64,000 bases of DNA. Origin: Epilithonimonas arachidiradicis. Its GTDB lineage: Bacteria; Bacteroidota; Bacteroidia; Flavobacteriales; Weeksellaceae. The notes below the pieces were generated by a model. That model was given only the letters and a program-made list of their open reading frames with translations. It did no database searches and had not been told where the DNA came from. A program made the translations under genes and the position numbers. Location: contig NZ_RAQH01000009.1 of NCBI RefSeq assembly GCF_003610695.1, positions 124,001-188,000 on the forward strand. Reading direction: 5' to 3'. Numbering within the stretch: position 1 is the first letter of the stretch; each line of letters starts with the position of its first letter. Below, piece after piece: positions 17,358 through 27,156 of the stretch.

Positions 17358-17711
17358 TTAATTCAGCTGATAATTCGCAATGACGTGACCTAAAATAAAA
17401 TTCACAAATTTTTCTTCAACAGCTTTCCTGTCAATGAGCTTGTTTCTGTATTCGTAGGATGTTAATGGTTTTGCGAATTCAGCATAAGAATCAAAGGTTT
17501 CATCTTTAAGTTTTACTCTTCCGCTATCAGATTTGGTATTGATGATCTCATCAGTCAAAGTTCTCAACTTGATGATGATATGAAGAATTTTTGGTTGTTT
17601 TACACCTGTATATCTCTCGATGATATTCACCTTGAAAGCATCGAAATAGATTGTCTTGAAATGAAGTTTTGAGCCACGCTCCTGTGCATTGATCTCCAGC
17701 TTATAATTCAT
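17358..17711 (-). CDS. Unknown conserved protein, 117 aa (paralogue at 25.1 kb)
   Basis: 117 aa, soluble, no signal peptide or membrane helix. It shares most of its length with the 116-aa protein at 25117-25467, including FKTIYFDAFKVNIIERY, IKLRT, EIINTK, SYEYRNKLIDRKAVE and FVNFIL. The absence of cysteines and mix of beta-rich N-terminus and helical C-terminus point to a compact fold. The family is not recognised. It is monocistronic, with its own -7 element and a strong terminator. Confidence 0.75.
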   Translation of the reverse strand: MNYKLEINAQERGSKLHFKTIYFDAFKVNIIERYTGVKQPKILHIIIKLRTLTDEIINTKSDSGRVKLKDETFDSYAEFAKPLTSYEYRNKLIDRKAVEEKFVNFILGHVIANYQLN

Positions 17712-17724
17712 TGATTATTTTTTA

Positions 17725-17732
17725 CAAATTTA
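17725..17732 (-). promoter_or_regulatory. -7 promoter element (TAAATTTG)
   Basis: Exact TAnnTTTG on the minus strand, 13 nt before the start codon of the 117-aa gene; very short leader expected. Confidence 0.4.
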
Positions 17733-17800
17733 ACATCAAGAATCATAGATTCAAAATAAAAAAGAATATTTGTTAAGATTAAATTTTTAATTAAAATTAA

Positions 17801-18232
17801 TTATCTCTGATTCTTAGCTTTATTACGGGTAAAATATTTAATAATTCCGAAATTGATCACACCCAAAAGTAGCGAAACAGGAAGCATTAATATATTACCC
17901 ACGATGCCCATAAATATTGCGGGACCAAAATTGGATGATGTTCCGTTCATCCGTTCTGTAATAAGTAAGCCTATAAAATTACCTGCAAAAATAATAATCA
18001 TACAGCTAATGATACACACCAATAATAGTTTGACTGAACTATATCTTATATAGTTGGCTAATCTGAAAAAAAGGATGTAAAAAATAATACAAGCTATAGA
18101 CATCCCAGCCATCAAAGGGTAATTGATGTTGCCTGTAAATGAAGATTTTCCACCGATGAAAAGCACCAGATTTCCGATAATGAGATTGGTCAAAATTACG
18201 AACGTAGATATTTTTGAGAGATAACGATGCAT
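17801..18232 (-). CDS. Small four-helix membrane protein, unknown
   Basis: 143 aa with four hydrophobic helices (about residues 8-28, 38-56, 65-88 and 108-130) and a basic C-terminus (FTRNKAKNQR) likely facing the cytoplasm. No conserved family is recognised. It is transcribed away from the TonB receptor gene, alone. Confidence 0.6.
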   Translation of the reverse strand: MHRYLSKISTFVILTNLIIGNLVLFIGGKSSFTGNINYPLMAGMSIACIIFYILFFRLANYIRYSSVKLLLVCIISCMIIIFAGNFIGLLITERMNGTSSNFGPAIFMGIVGNILMLPVSLLLGVINFGIIKYFTRNKAKNQR

Positions 18233-18328
18233 TTTGACAAATATACAAATCAGATGCCTGTCCGATATTTATTCTTATTGGTAATTTTTTTAATCAAGAA
18301 AAGTATAATTTTTGCATAGCCTTTCGTA

Positions 18329-20359
18329 ATGAAAAAAATCTACTTAATTCTTTCTCTTTTTAGTGCATCAATTTTATTTTCTCAAAAAAGAGATTCTGCA
18401 ACTTTGATTTCAGAAGTCAGAATTGATGCCTATAAAAAACCGACAGCTTTTATCAATTCCACAAAATCGGTTTCCGTAATTTCAGAAAATTTGCTCAATC
18501 AAAATACACCGGAAAGAATGCTTGAATCCATCAATCAGATTGCCGGAGCAAGAATGGAAGAACGTTCACCTGGAAGTTACAGAATTTCACTTCGTGGAAG
18601 TACTTTAAGATCGCCTTTTGGCGTTCGGAATGTGAAAGTCTACCTTGATGATTTTATTCTGTCTGATGCTTCTGGAAATACTTATTTCAATGTGATTTCT
18701 CCCGAACTTATTGACAGAATGGAGATTTACAAAGGTCCTGAAAGTGGCGATTACGGAGCCGTTACAGGCGGAACGGTACTTTTGAAAACAAAATCTTCAG
18801 AAAATTTGTCGGTCAATCTATCTGTCGGAAGCTACGGAACTTTCAATCAGACTGTAGATTTTTCAAAACAGATAGGAAAACATTTTGTTGAAATTTTCCA
18901 GAATTATTATCGGACCGATTCGTATCGTGATCAATCAAAAGTTCAGCGAAAACAGATTTTCCTGAAAGACAATTTTCAGTATTCGGAAAAGGGATTGTTG
19001 AAAGCGATGTTAATGTACTCTGACTTAGATTATCAAACGCCGGGAGGATTGACTTTAGAACAAATGAATTTCAACAGAAAACAGGCAAGACCAAAAACGG
19101 CAGCTGTTCCCGGAGCAAAAGAACAAGACGCAGGGATTCGCAACAAAATGGTTTTAGCCGGAATTTCAAATGAATATCAGTTTAGTCCTAATTTTTCTCA
19201 TTTTATATTAATGCAAGGTTCGTATGTCGATTTTGAAAATCCTTTTATAACCAATTTTGAAAACCGTTTTGAGAAGAATTTTGCTCTAAGAACCCATTTT
19301 AATTATGAAAAAAACTGGGATAAAGCTTCTTTAGCTTACCGTTTTGGTTTCGAAGGCGGAATCAATGATATTCTAATTAAAAATTACGATAACAATTGGG
19401 GAATTGAAGGCAATCCGCAGAATTTTGACCAATTAAAAAACACTTCGGGATTTTATTTTCTTTCTCAAAAATTAAACTTTAATGAAAAGGTGTTTACCGA
19501 TATTTCTATCAGCTTAAATTCAAATTCTTACGATTGGGAAAGACTTTTTTCAAGAAATGAAAACGGAAATATTCATTTTAAAAATCAGTGGCTTCCCAAT
19601 TTTGGAGTGACCTACCTTTTAGGGAATGGTTTTTCAGCTAGAGGAAAAGTAGGAAAGGGGAATTCTGCTCCCACGAATGAAGAAATCCGTTCTTCAACAC
19701 AGGAATTTAATCAGAATTTAAGTCCAGAATACGGTTGGAATAAAGAAATCGGAATCAGAAAACAGTTCGGAAATTTTATTTTTGTGGAAGGAAGTTATTT
19801 TGACTTTCGAATGAAAGATGCGATTGTAAGACGACAAAATGAAGCCGGACAGGAATATTTCGTCAATTCAGGTGAAACTGTCCAGAAAGGATTTGAAGTT
19901 TTGTTAGAATCTAAAAATTTCAATTTAAAGAATGATTTTTTCAGCAATTTCAAATTCAGATTTTCCGGAAGTTTTTATGATTTTAAATTTAAAAATTATC
20001 AGCAGAATGAAAATAACTTTTCAGGAAATGATTTAACAGGAGTTCCAAAAACAACAATCAGCAGCTTATTAAATTTTACCTTTTTCAAAAAACTAGATGT
20101 GAATTATTCTCATTTTTATATTTCAAAAATGCCTTTGAATGACGCCAATTCAGTTTGGTCAGAACCTAATTTAATAGGGAATATTCAGTTCAGATTCCCT
20201 CTTGATTTTGATAAAACAAGAGCCAATTTATATCTTCAGATTCAGAATTTATATAATGAAGATTATGTTTTGGGTTTTGACATTAATGCTTTCGGAAATC
20301 GATATTATAATCCTGCAGCAAAGAGAAATTTTGTATTGGGAATAAAGGTGGATTTTTGA
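18329..20359 (+). CDS. TonB-dependent outer-membrane receptor
   Basis: 676 aa. A signal peptide (cleavage near LFSQ, residue 19) is followed by a plug domain (about 30-150) with the typical NQTPERMLESINQIAG-like and DRMEIYKGPESGDYGAVTGGTVLL segments, then a 22-strand barrel ending in NFVLGIKVDF with the terminal Phe. There is no carboxypeptidase-regulatory-like domain, so it is not a SusC-type protein; its size and layout fit an iron-siderophore, cobalamin or metal receptor. No substrate-binding or TonB gene lies nearby. An imperfect promoter (TATAATTTTTG near 18308) precedes it. Confidence 0.9.
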   Translation: MKKIYLILSLFSASILFSQKRDSATLISEVRIDAYKKPTAFINSTKSVSVISENLLNQNTPERMLESINQIAGARMEERSPGSYRISLRGSTLRSPFGVRNVKVYLDDFILSDASGNTYFNVISPELIDRMEIYKGPESGDYGAVTGGTVLLKTKSSENLSVNLSVGSYGTFNQTVDFSKQIGKHFVEIFQNYYRTDSYRDQSKVQRKQIFLKDNFQYSEKGLLKAMLMYSDLDYQTPGGLTLEQMNFNRKQARPKTAAVPGAKEQDAGIRNKMVLAGISNEYQFSPNFSHFILMQGSYVDFENPFITNFENRFEKNFALRTHFNYEKNWDKASLAYRFGFEGGINDILIKNYDNNWGIEGNPQNFDQLKNTSGFYFLSQKLNFNEKVFTDISISLNSNSYDWERLFSRNENGNIHFKNQWLPNFGVTYLLGNGFSARGKVGKGNSAPTNEEIRSSTQEFNQNLSPEYGWNKEIGIRKQFGNFIFVEGSYFDFRMKDAIVRRQNEAGQEYFVNSGETVQKGFEVLLESKNFNLKNDFFSNFKFRFSGSFYDFKFKNYQQNENNFSGNDLTGVPKTTISSLLNFTFFKKLDVNYSHFYISKMPLNDANSVWSEPNLIGNIQFRFPLDFDKTRANLYLQIQNLYNEDYVLGFDINAFGNRYYNPAAKRNFVLGIKVDF

Positions 20360-20484
20360 ATTACTAAAAGTTCTTAATGTTTTGAACGATCATTACCATA
20401 GATCAATTTTTTTCGTTTTATTTTTCGGTTCATTCGCATTTACGTAAATTTAATGTTTGTAAAAATAAATTTCTAATAAAAAGA

Positions 20485-21903
20485 ATGGAACAATACAATT
20501 ATGGGGTGATTGGCCTCGGTGTAATGGGGCGAAATCTCCTCTACAATATTGCCGATAACGGGTTTGCTGTTGCGGGTTTTGATCTCGATGCAGAAAAAGT
20601 AAAAGAACTTCACGCGGGTGCAACGCCCGGGACGATGGTTACCGGGACAGCTTCTATACAAGATTTTGTAGCGGCTCTGGAGAGTCCTAGAAAAATTATT
20701 TTAATGGTTCCTGCGGGTAAGCCTGTAGATGCTGTTTTGGAAAATATCACGCCGCTTTTAACTAAAGGTGATATTGTGGTAGATGCCGGAAATTCGTATT
20801 TCAAGGACACCGATAGACGCATTGCTGACTTGGCTTCTAAAGATTTACATTTTATGGGAATGGGTGTTTCCGGAGGTGAAAAAGGAGCGAGAAGAGGACC
20901 AAGTATTATGCCTGGAGGAGATTTAGAAGCTTTCAAACTTCTAAAACCAATGCTGGAATCCATCGCGGCAAAAGTTGACGGAGAAGCTTGTACGGCTTAC
21001 ATGGGGAAAAGTTCTGCCGGCAACTATGTGAAAATGGTTCATAACGGGATCGAGTATGCTATAATGCAGCTCATCAGCGAAGCTTATGATCTTTTGAGAA
21101 AAGGTGCAAATCTTAATAATGATCAGCTGTACGAAGTTTTCAAAGAATGGAATAATGGCGAAATGAATTCTTTTCTGATCGAGATCACGAGAGACATTTT
21201 TCAACAAAAAGATGATTTGACAAACGGTTATCTTGTGGACCAAATTCTGGATAAGGCCGGTGCAAAAGGAACCGGAAAATGGACTTCTGAGCAGGCTATG
21301 GAGATTGGCGTTTCGATTCCGACAATTGATATTGCTGTAACCTCTAGGATTTTGTCGGCTTATAAAGATGAGAGAGTACAAGCAGCGAAGTTATACTCTG
21401 AAAAACAAATTACCAAACCCGATAATGTAGAATTATTTATCAAAGAAGTTGGTGAAGCTTTGTATCTGGCAACTTTAATTAGTTATGCGCAAGGTTTGGC
21501 TTTATTAGTTAAAGCTTCTGAAGAATATGGATTTGATATTCCATTGAAGGATGTTGTGAAGATCTGGAGAGGTGGTTGTATCATCCGTTCTGTACTGTTG
21601 GAAAAATTCTATTCTGCTTATACACAAGATGAAAATTTAACTAATATTTTATTGAATAAAGAAATTTCCGAAATCGTTAAATCGAAAATCAAATCTTTAA
21701 GAAACACAGCGGCTTATGCGGTGAATAACGGGATCTCGAGTTTGGGACTTCAAACAGCTTTGGGCTATTTTGATGCCTATACCACCGAATCTTTACCAGT
21801 AAATCTAATTCAGGCTCAACGTGATTATTTTGGAGCTCACACTTATCGAAGAATTGACAGAGAAGGTGTTTTCCATACGTCTTGGGGCAATGAAAATAAT
21901 TAA
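20485..21903 (+). CDS. gnd: 6-phosphogluconate dehydrogenase, decarboxylating
   Basis: 472 aa, the full length of the homodimeric enzyme. The NADP-binding GVIGLGVMGRN (7-17), IMPGG (141-145) and the active-site segment SAGNYVKMVHNGIEY with K183 and N187 are intact, as is the C-terminal tail GVFHTSWG. It oxidises and decarboxylates 6-phosphogluconate to ribulose 5-phosphate. It opens the gnd-zwf-pgl operon (gap of 6 bases to zwf), which encodes the three steps of the oxidative pentose phosphate branch in one transcript. Confidence 0.97.
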   Translation: MEQYNYGVIGLGVMGRNLLYNIADNGFAVAGFDLDAEKVKELHAGATPGTMVTGTASIQDFVAALESPRKIILMVPAGKPVDAVLENITPLLTKGDIVVDAGNSYFKDTDRRIADLASKDLHFMGMGVSGGEKGARRGPSIMPGGDLEAFKLLKPMLESIAAKVDGEACTAYMGKSSAGNYVKMVHNGIEYAIMQLISEAYDLLRKGANLNNDQLYEVFKEWNNGEMNSFLIEITRDIFQQKDDLTNGYLVDQILDKAGAKGTGKWTSEQAMEIGVSIPTIDIAVTSRILSAYKDERVQAAKLYSEKQITKPDNVELFIKEVGEALYLATLISYAQGLALLVKASEEYGFDIPLKDVVKIWRGGCIIRSVLLEKFYSAYTQDENLTNILLNKEISEIVKSKIKSLRNTAAYAVNNGISSLGLQTALGYFDAYTTESLPVNLIQAQRDYFGAHTYRRIDREGVFHTSWGNENN

Positions 21904-21909
21904 AACCAA

Positions 21910-23385
21910 ATGATGAACAATAATACATTGAACGCCACTAATATTCTTATTTTTGGTGCTACAGGAGATTTAGCAAAAAGAAAACTTTTTCCAGCATTTT
22001 ATAATCTTTTTATTGATGGACGAATGCCGGATAACTTTAATATTATCGCTTTAGGAAGGTCGGATCACAATGACGAATATTTTAGAAATTATATCAAAGT
22101 CAATCTGGAAGCTTTTTCCCGAAAAAATGTCACGGCTGAGGAGTGGGATTCTTTCCAATCGCATATTACTTATTTTCAGCATCAGTTAGATGACGAAAGT
22201 TCTTACATTAATCTCAATCAGAAATTGGAAGAATTAGATTCTCAATTCGGAATGAGAGGTAACAGGCTATTTTATTTATCTATTGGACCCAATTTCGTTG
22301 CCACAATTTCTAATCATATCAAAAAGACATCTCTGGCTTCTCAGGCAGATAAAGATAGAATCATTATCGAGAAACCTTTTGGTTACAACAAGCAATCAGC
22401 AATTGAACTGAATCAGCTTTTATCCGAAACCTTTGAAGAAAAACAGATTTATCGCATTGATCATTATCTTGGTAAAGAAACGGTCCAGAATATTTTGGCA
22501 TTCCGGTTTGGAAATTCGATCTTTGAACCTTTGTGGAACCACAGACATATCGAATCGGTTCAGATTACAGTTGCGGAAGAAGTTGGCGTAGAAACAAGAG
22601 GTGGTTTTTATGAGCAGACCGGCGCTTTGCGAGATATGGTTCAGAATCACTTGCTCCAGGTTTTATGTATGGTTGCAATGGAAGCACCTTTGTCTTTGGA
22701 GTCCGATGAAATCAGAGACCGTAAGGTGGATGTTCTTAAATCAATCCGAAGAATCCCGGCAGACAAAGTGGATTATTATGCTGTGAGAGGTCAATATGGG
22801 GAAGGTGAAATCAATGGTAAAAAGGCAAGAGCTTATCGTGAAGAAGAAGGAATTGCTCCCGATTCCAACACAGAAACTTTTGTTGCAGTCAAATTTTATA
22901 TAGATAATGAAAGATGGCAAAATGTTCCTTTCTATGTACGAACAGGAAAAAAAATGAAGGAAAAACAATCCTACATTACGATCCAGTTTAAGCCATTGCC
23001 ACATTCAACATTTTCTGATACCAATCCGTTATCCGCTAATCGTTTGATCATTAATATTCAGCCATTAATGGATATCAGGCTGCAGTTTATGACAAAAAAA
23101 CAAGGTCTATCGATGGCTTTGAGACCTGTAGAGATGATCTTTGATTATTTTGCCTGCAAAGAAGACACGCCGGAAGCTTATGAAACGCTTTTGCAGGATG
23201 CGCTGGAAGGGGATCTTACCTTGTTTATGCGTTCCGATCAGGTGGAGGAAGCCTGGGATGTTGTCACCACTATTCAGGAAGATTGGGCTAATAAAAAAGC
23301 GCCTTTTCCGAATTATGATGCCGGAAGCTGGGGGCCAAAGGAAAGTTTCGATTTGGTTGAAAGACAAGGTCATACCTGGGCTTAA
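21910..23385 (+). CDS. zwf: Glucose-6-phosphate 1-dehydrogenase
   Basis: 491 aa. The dinucleotide-binding start FGATGDLAKRK (15-25) and the catalytic signature RIDHYLGKE (182-190) with its histidine and lysine are intact. EKPFG (154-158) marks the substrate site. It converts glucose 6-phosphate to 6-phosphogluconolactone with NADP. Located between gnd and the lactonase gene, 22 bases before it. Two adjacent ATG codons (21910 and 21913) can start the protein. Confidence 0.97.
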   Translation: MMNNNTLNATNILIFGATGDLAKRKLFPAFYNLFIDGRMPDNFNIIALGRSDHNDEYFRNYIKVNLEAFSRKNVTAEEWDSFQSHITYFQHQLDDESSYINLNQKLEELDSQFGMRGNRLFYLSIGPNFVATISNHIKKTSLASQADKDRIIIEKPFGYNKQSAIELNQLLSETFEEKQIYRIDHYLGKETVQNILAFRFGNSIFEPLWNHRHIESVQITVAEEVGVETRGGFYEQTGALRDMVQNHLLQVLCMVAMEAPLSLESDEIRDRKVDVLKSIRRIPADKVDYYAVRGQYGEGEINGKKARAYREEEGIAPDSNTETFVAVKFYIDNERWQNVPFYVRTGKKMKEKQSYITIQFKPLPHSTFSDTNPLSANRLIINIQPLMDIRLQFMTKKQGLSMALRPVEMIFDYFACKEDTPEAYETLLQDALEGDLTLFMRSDQVEEAWDVVTTIQEDWANKKAPFPNYDAGSWGPKESFDLVERQGHTWA

Positions 23386-23407
23386 TATTAATTAAATCAG
23401 TTAAAAA

Positions 23408-24121
23408 ATGAATATTACAGTATTTGATGATCTGAACCAATTGTACAAAAAAGCAGCGGACACTTTTGTTGAGCTTTCGGAGAAATCGATCCAGAAACAT
23501 AATAAATTTACTGTTGCTTTAAGCGGTGGTTCGTCTCCAAAAGCTATTTTCAGTTTATTAGCAACTCCGGAATATGCCGGTAAAATTGAATGGGGTAAAA
23601 TTTATTTTTTCTGGGTTGACGAGCGATGGGTTTCTCTCGACGATGATAGAAGTAACTTTAAAATGACTCTGGAAACACTTCTGAATAATGTTCCTATCAA
23701 TAAGGCTCAGGTTTTCCCTATGTTTAAGGAAGATATAGAGCCTGGAAAGTATGCTGAAGAATATGAAGCCCAAATCAGAGAAGTTTTGGGAGCTGATGGA
23801 ATTTTTGATTTTATTCTTTTAGGAATGGGAGATGACGGTCATACCGCTTCTTTATTCCCGGGTGAAGCTGTTTTGGACGAAAAGGAAAAATGGGTAGATG
23901 CTTATTATCTGAAATCTCAGGAGATGTACAGGATTACTTTGACTGAGCCCATTATCAATAAAGCTGAAAATATTTTGGTCGTAGCTTTTGGCGAGTCCAA
24001 AAAACATGCTTTGAATGAAGTTCTGTACGGTGAATATCATCCGAAGTTATATCCATTGCAGCTGATCAACAAAAAAGAAGGTTTTCTGTTTTTTACAGAT
24101 AGAAAAGCGGTGAATGGATAA
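23408..24121 (+). CDS. pgl: 6-phosphogluconolactonase
   Basis: 237 aa of the NagB/SugarP-isomerase fold. Family motifs: ALSGGSSPKAIF near residue 40, WVDERWVSLDDDRSNFKM near 75 and LLGMGDDGHTASLFPG near 140, which holds the catalytic histidine. It hydrolyses the lactone made by zwf and is the last gene of the operon, followed 19 bases on by a strong terminator. Confidence 0.95.
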   Translation: MNITVFDDLNQLYKKAADTFVELSEKSIQKHNKFTVALSGGSSPKAIFSLLATPEYAGKIEWGKIYFFWVDERWVSLDDDRSNFKMTLETLLNNVPINKAQVFPMFKEDIEPGKYAEEYEAQIREVLGADGIFDFILLGMGDDGHTASLFPGEAVLDEKEKWVDAYYLKSQEMYRITLTEPIINKAENILVVAFGESKKHALNEVLYGEYHPKLYPLQLINKKEGFLFFTDRKAVNG

Positions 24122-24140
24122 ATTCATAATAATTAAATTT

Positions 24141-24171
24141 AATTCCGGATTTTTATCCGGAATTTCTTTTT
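24141..24171 (+). terminator. Terminator of the gnd-zwf-pgl operon
   Basis: Perfect 10-bp stem AATTCCGGAT / ATCCGGAATT with a TTTT loop, then TTCTTTTTT. Confidence 0.85.
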
Positions 24172-24232
24172 TCAGAATCTTTTTTAGTTATTTGTATGAG
24201 ATTTCTTGCATCGAGGAAATAAAAAATATGGT

Positions 24233-25036
24233 ATGAAGGATATAAAATTGATCGTGACAGATATGGACGGAACTTTCTTGAATTCCAATTATGAACTGAG
24301 TCCGGAGTTCCCGAAAATCTATGAAGAACTGAAGAAGAGAAATATTTTATTTGTCCCAGCCAGCGGAAGACAAATGTCAGGAATCACCAAATATTTTACC
24401 GATTTTGAGGATGAGATGTGCTTCATTGCGGAAAATGGCGGTTATGTTTTGTGTAAAAATGAGGAACTTTTCGCTGACAAAATGGAGGATCGTTTTGTTA
24501 AAGAAATCATCGAAACAGTTAGAGAAATTCCTGGTGCCAAAGCTGTTGTTTCTGGAAAAAAACATGCTTACTACGAAACCAACGATGAAGAGTTTGTAGA
24601 ATTTTTCACACAATATTACACCAATAACAAAAAAGAGGAGGATCTTACAAAACCTCTGGATGATGGTATTTTCAAAATAGCGGTTTATCATCCGGATGGT
24701 TCGGAAAAGCATCTTTATCCTTATTTGAAAATATTCCAAAAATATGGATTGGAGACCGTAGTTTCTGGTCATTATTGGCTGGATATCATGAACAAGAATA
24801 TCAATAAAGGAAAAGCGTTATCTGAACTGCAAAATTCCTTAAATATCTCACCGGATCAGACGATGGTTTTCGGGGATTATATGAACGATATAGAAATGCT
24901 GAAAAGTACGCCTTACTCTTATGCGATGGAAAATGCACATGCTTCAGTAAAGGAGGTTGCAAAATTCCAAACTTCTTCCAATGACAATTTTGGAGTTGTC
25001 GCAACTATTAAAGGATATCTTGAAAGCAGTAATTAA
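24233..25036 (+). CDS. Cof-type HAD phosphatase
   Basis: 267 aa from ATG at 24233; an upstream TTG at 24206 adds nine residues that do not match the family. Motif I is VTDMDGTF with nucleophile D10 and D12, and the acidic motif IV is VFGDYMNDIEML. A large C2-type cap between them (about residues 85-185) is usual for Cof proteins. Such enzymes dephosphorylate sugar phosphates or nucleotides such as FMN or pyridoxal phosphate. Position right after the pentose phosphate operon suggests, but does not show, a sugar-phosphate substrate. Confidence 0.88.
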   Translation: MKDIKLIVTDMDGTFLNSNYELSPEFPKIYEELKKRNILFVPASGRQMSGITKYFTDFEDEMCFIAENGGYVLCKNEELFADKMEDRFVKEIIETVREIPGAKAVVSGKKHAYYETNDEEFVEFFTQYYTNNKKEEDLTKPLDDGIFKIAVYHPDGSEKHLYPYLKIFQKYGLETVVSGHYWLDIMNKNINKGKALSELQNSLNISPDQTMVFGDYMNDIEMLKSTPYSYAMENAHASVKEVAKFQTSSNDNFGVVATIKGYLESSN

Positions 25037-25116
25037 AATAGAAACAGTAGATTGAATTTTAAATTCTTTTAAGTTAGTGTTTATTCTGTAATAAATATTT
25101 AGCTTAGATATTGATT

Positions 25117-25467
25117 TTAAAGTTGATAATGACCAACCATTCTGCTCAAAATAAAATTAACAAATTCATCTTCAACCTTCTTTCGGTCAATCAGTTTGTT
25201 TTTATACTCATACGAGTTGAGAGGCTTTGAAACCCGAACATAGTTGCGAAAATCTGCTTCTTTGATCTTTATTCGTCCGGCGCCATCTTTTGTATTAATA
25301 ATTTCGTTATCAATTGTTCTGAGTTTAATAACAATATGATAGAATTTTCCCTGCCCTTTCCCTGAGTAGCGCTCAATGATATTAATCTTGAAAGCGTTAA
25401 AATAAATGGTTTTAAATGCAAGATTGGAATCCCTCTCCTGCGGCGTAATTTCTAGCGTAAAGTTCAT
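25117..25467 (-). CDS. Unknown conserved protein, 116 aa (paralogue of the 17.4 kb gene)
   Basis: 116 aa, about 60 percent identical by eye to the 117-aa protein at 17358-17711, with the same blocks: FKTIYFNAFKINIIERYSG, IKLRT, EIINTK, SYEYKNKLIDRKKVE, FVNFILS. Unlike its paralogue it has no obvious promoter or terminator of its own. Having two copies that keep the same length within 8 kb implies a retained gene family rather than a random duplication. Function unknown. Confidence 0.75.
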   Translation of the reverse strand: MNFTLEITPQERDSNLAFKTIYFNAFKINIIERYSGKGQGKFYHIVIKLRTIDNEIINTKDGAGRIKIKEADFRNYVRVSKPLNSYEYKNKLIDRKKVEDEFVNFILSRMVGHYQL

Positions 25468-25651
25468 AACATATTATTTGTAAAATTAAAAATTAGTAAA
25501 CTAAATACAAAGCTCTTACCATTTTTAAGAGCCTTATTCCTTGACATAATCACTAACTAAAGTTTATTTATATTAATAAAATGTCATAAATGATTCATAA
25601 TCAGGGAATGGTTTTTGTAATTTCTGCACAGATATTATAAAAAAGTAAAGT

Positions 25652-26971
25652 ATGAAAAAGTATCTATTACCTGTAGTTGCAATTGGTATGTTAAGCTGCA
25701 AGGACAATAAAAATCAAACAGCAAATACTGGTGAAAGTGTAGAAGTAGCGACGCAGACTGATACCTTAAAACTACCGGCGCCGGATGAAAAAGGGGCTAA
25801 AAATAAATTCAGTAACGTCATCGGCTGGCCAAAAGATAAAGCACCCACTGCTCCCGAAGGTTTTACGGTAACGCGTTTTGCAGAGAATATAAAAAGTCCT
25901 AGAAATATGATTCAGGCTGAGAACGGTGACGTCTTTGTTGTGCTGTCTAATTCCGAAAGGACGGCTACAGAAAAAATAAAAAATGATATAAGTGGGAAGA
26001 GCGATGCCGAAGTTGGCGGCAAATCTGCTAACAAAATTCTCTTGTATAGAGATGCTAATAAAGATGGAATTCCGGAATCTTCCTATGTATTTTTGGATGG
26101 ACTTAACCAACCTTATGGCATGCTTATCATCAAAGATAAATTTTATGTAGCGAATACTGATGGCTTGTGGGTTTACCCTTACAAAGCAGGCGATATAAAA
26201 ATCACAAAGCCGGGAAAAATGATTCTAAGTCTTCCGGCAGGTGGCTACAATAACCACTGGACAAGGAATCTTACCACCAATAAAAATCAATCCAAGATTT
26301 ACATTTCTGTAGGATCTGGAAGCAATGTTGGAGAAAATGGTATGGAAAATGAAGTGCGCAGGGCTAATATCCTTGAGATTAACCCTGATGGGAGCGGTGA
26401 AAAAATCTATGCTTCAGGTCTTAGAAATCCTGTTGGTATGAGCTGGAATCCTTCGACCGGAGCTTTATGGACAGTTGTAAACGAAAGAGATGAATTGGGT
26501 GATGAGCTGGTCCCGGATTACTTGACAAGTGTGAAACAAAATGCCTTCTACGGTTGGCCATATGCTTATTTTGGCCAGCATGAAGATCCAAGAAGAAAAG
26601 GGGAGAAGCCCGATCTGGTAGCTAAAACAATTGTTCCTGATGTTCCACTGGGAAGCCACACTGCCTCTTTAGGATTGACTTTTTATACAGGAAATCAGTT
26701 TCCCGGGTCATATAGAAACGGCGCTTTTATTGGTCAGCACGGTTCCTGGAATCGTTCTTCATTAGTGGGCTATCAGGTTGCTTTTGTACCGTTTCAGAAT
26801 GGTAAAGCTTCGGGTTCTTATCAGCCGTTTCTAACAGGATTTATAGCAGATGAAGCCAAAGGCGACGTCTATGGAAGACCGGTTGGGGTTCTACAGACTA
26901 TAGATGGATCACTACTTGTGGCCGATGATGTAAGTGGTATAGTATGGCGTGTTTCATATAGCAAAAAATAA
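25652..26971 (+). CDS. Sorbosone/glucose dehydrogenase-like lipoprotein (PQQ-dependent sugar dehydrogenase family)
   Basis: 439 aa. A signal peptide with lipobox GMLSC (Cys at 16) anchors the protein, followed by a polar linker to about residue 60. The remainder is a six-bladed beta-propeller with the GSDH signatures SPRNMIQAENGDVFV, ISVGSGSNVGENG, ILEINPDGSGEKIYASGLRNPVG and GQHGSWNRSS (with the family's catalytic-type His) and RPVGVLQ. Members oxidise aldoses or sorbosone in the periplasm using PQQ. No PQQ-synthesis gene is nearby, so cofactor supply would come from elsewhere in the genome or the medium. Confidence 0.88.
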   Translation: MKKYLLPVVAIGMLSCKDNKNQTANTGESVEVATQTDTLKLPAPDEKGAKNKFSNVIGWPKDKAPTAPEGFTVTRFAENIKSPRNMIQAENGDVFVVLSNSERTATEKIKNDISGKSDAEVGGKSANKILLYRDANKDGIPESSYVFLDGLNQPYGMLIIKDKFYVANTDGLWVYPYKAGDIKITKPGKMILSLPAGGYNNHWTRNLTTNKNQSKIYISVGSGSNVGENGMENEVRRANILEINPDGSGEKIYASGLRNPVGMSWNPSTGALWTVVNERDELGDELVPDYLTSVKQNAFYGWPYAYFGQHEDPRRKGEKPDLVAKTIVPDVPLGSHTASLGLTFYTGNQFPGSYRNGAFIGQHGSWNRSSLVGYQVAFVPFQNGKASGSYQPFLTGFIADEAKGDVYGRPVGVLQTIDGSLLVADDVSGIVWRVSYSKK

Positions 26972-27156
26972 TTTTAATTATTCAAGCACCATTTAGAAGA
27001 GTTTCCACTTACAACTCTTTAAGGAGTTTTCCATCGATGAGACAAATAAATCCAAATCATTTTAAAATAACCAATTTAAATTTAATTGAAATCAGTTGAT
27101 AGCATACGAACTGATTATTGTTTCGTGTTTATAGAAAGAAGATCGTTGTAATATTT

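Noticed and set aside
25512-25533. Hairpin GCTCTTA / TAAGAGC as a terminator
   Set aside because: No T tract follows on either strand and it lies upstream of both flanking genes; not listed as a feature.
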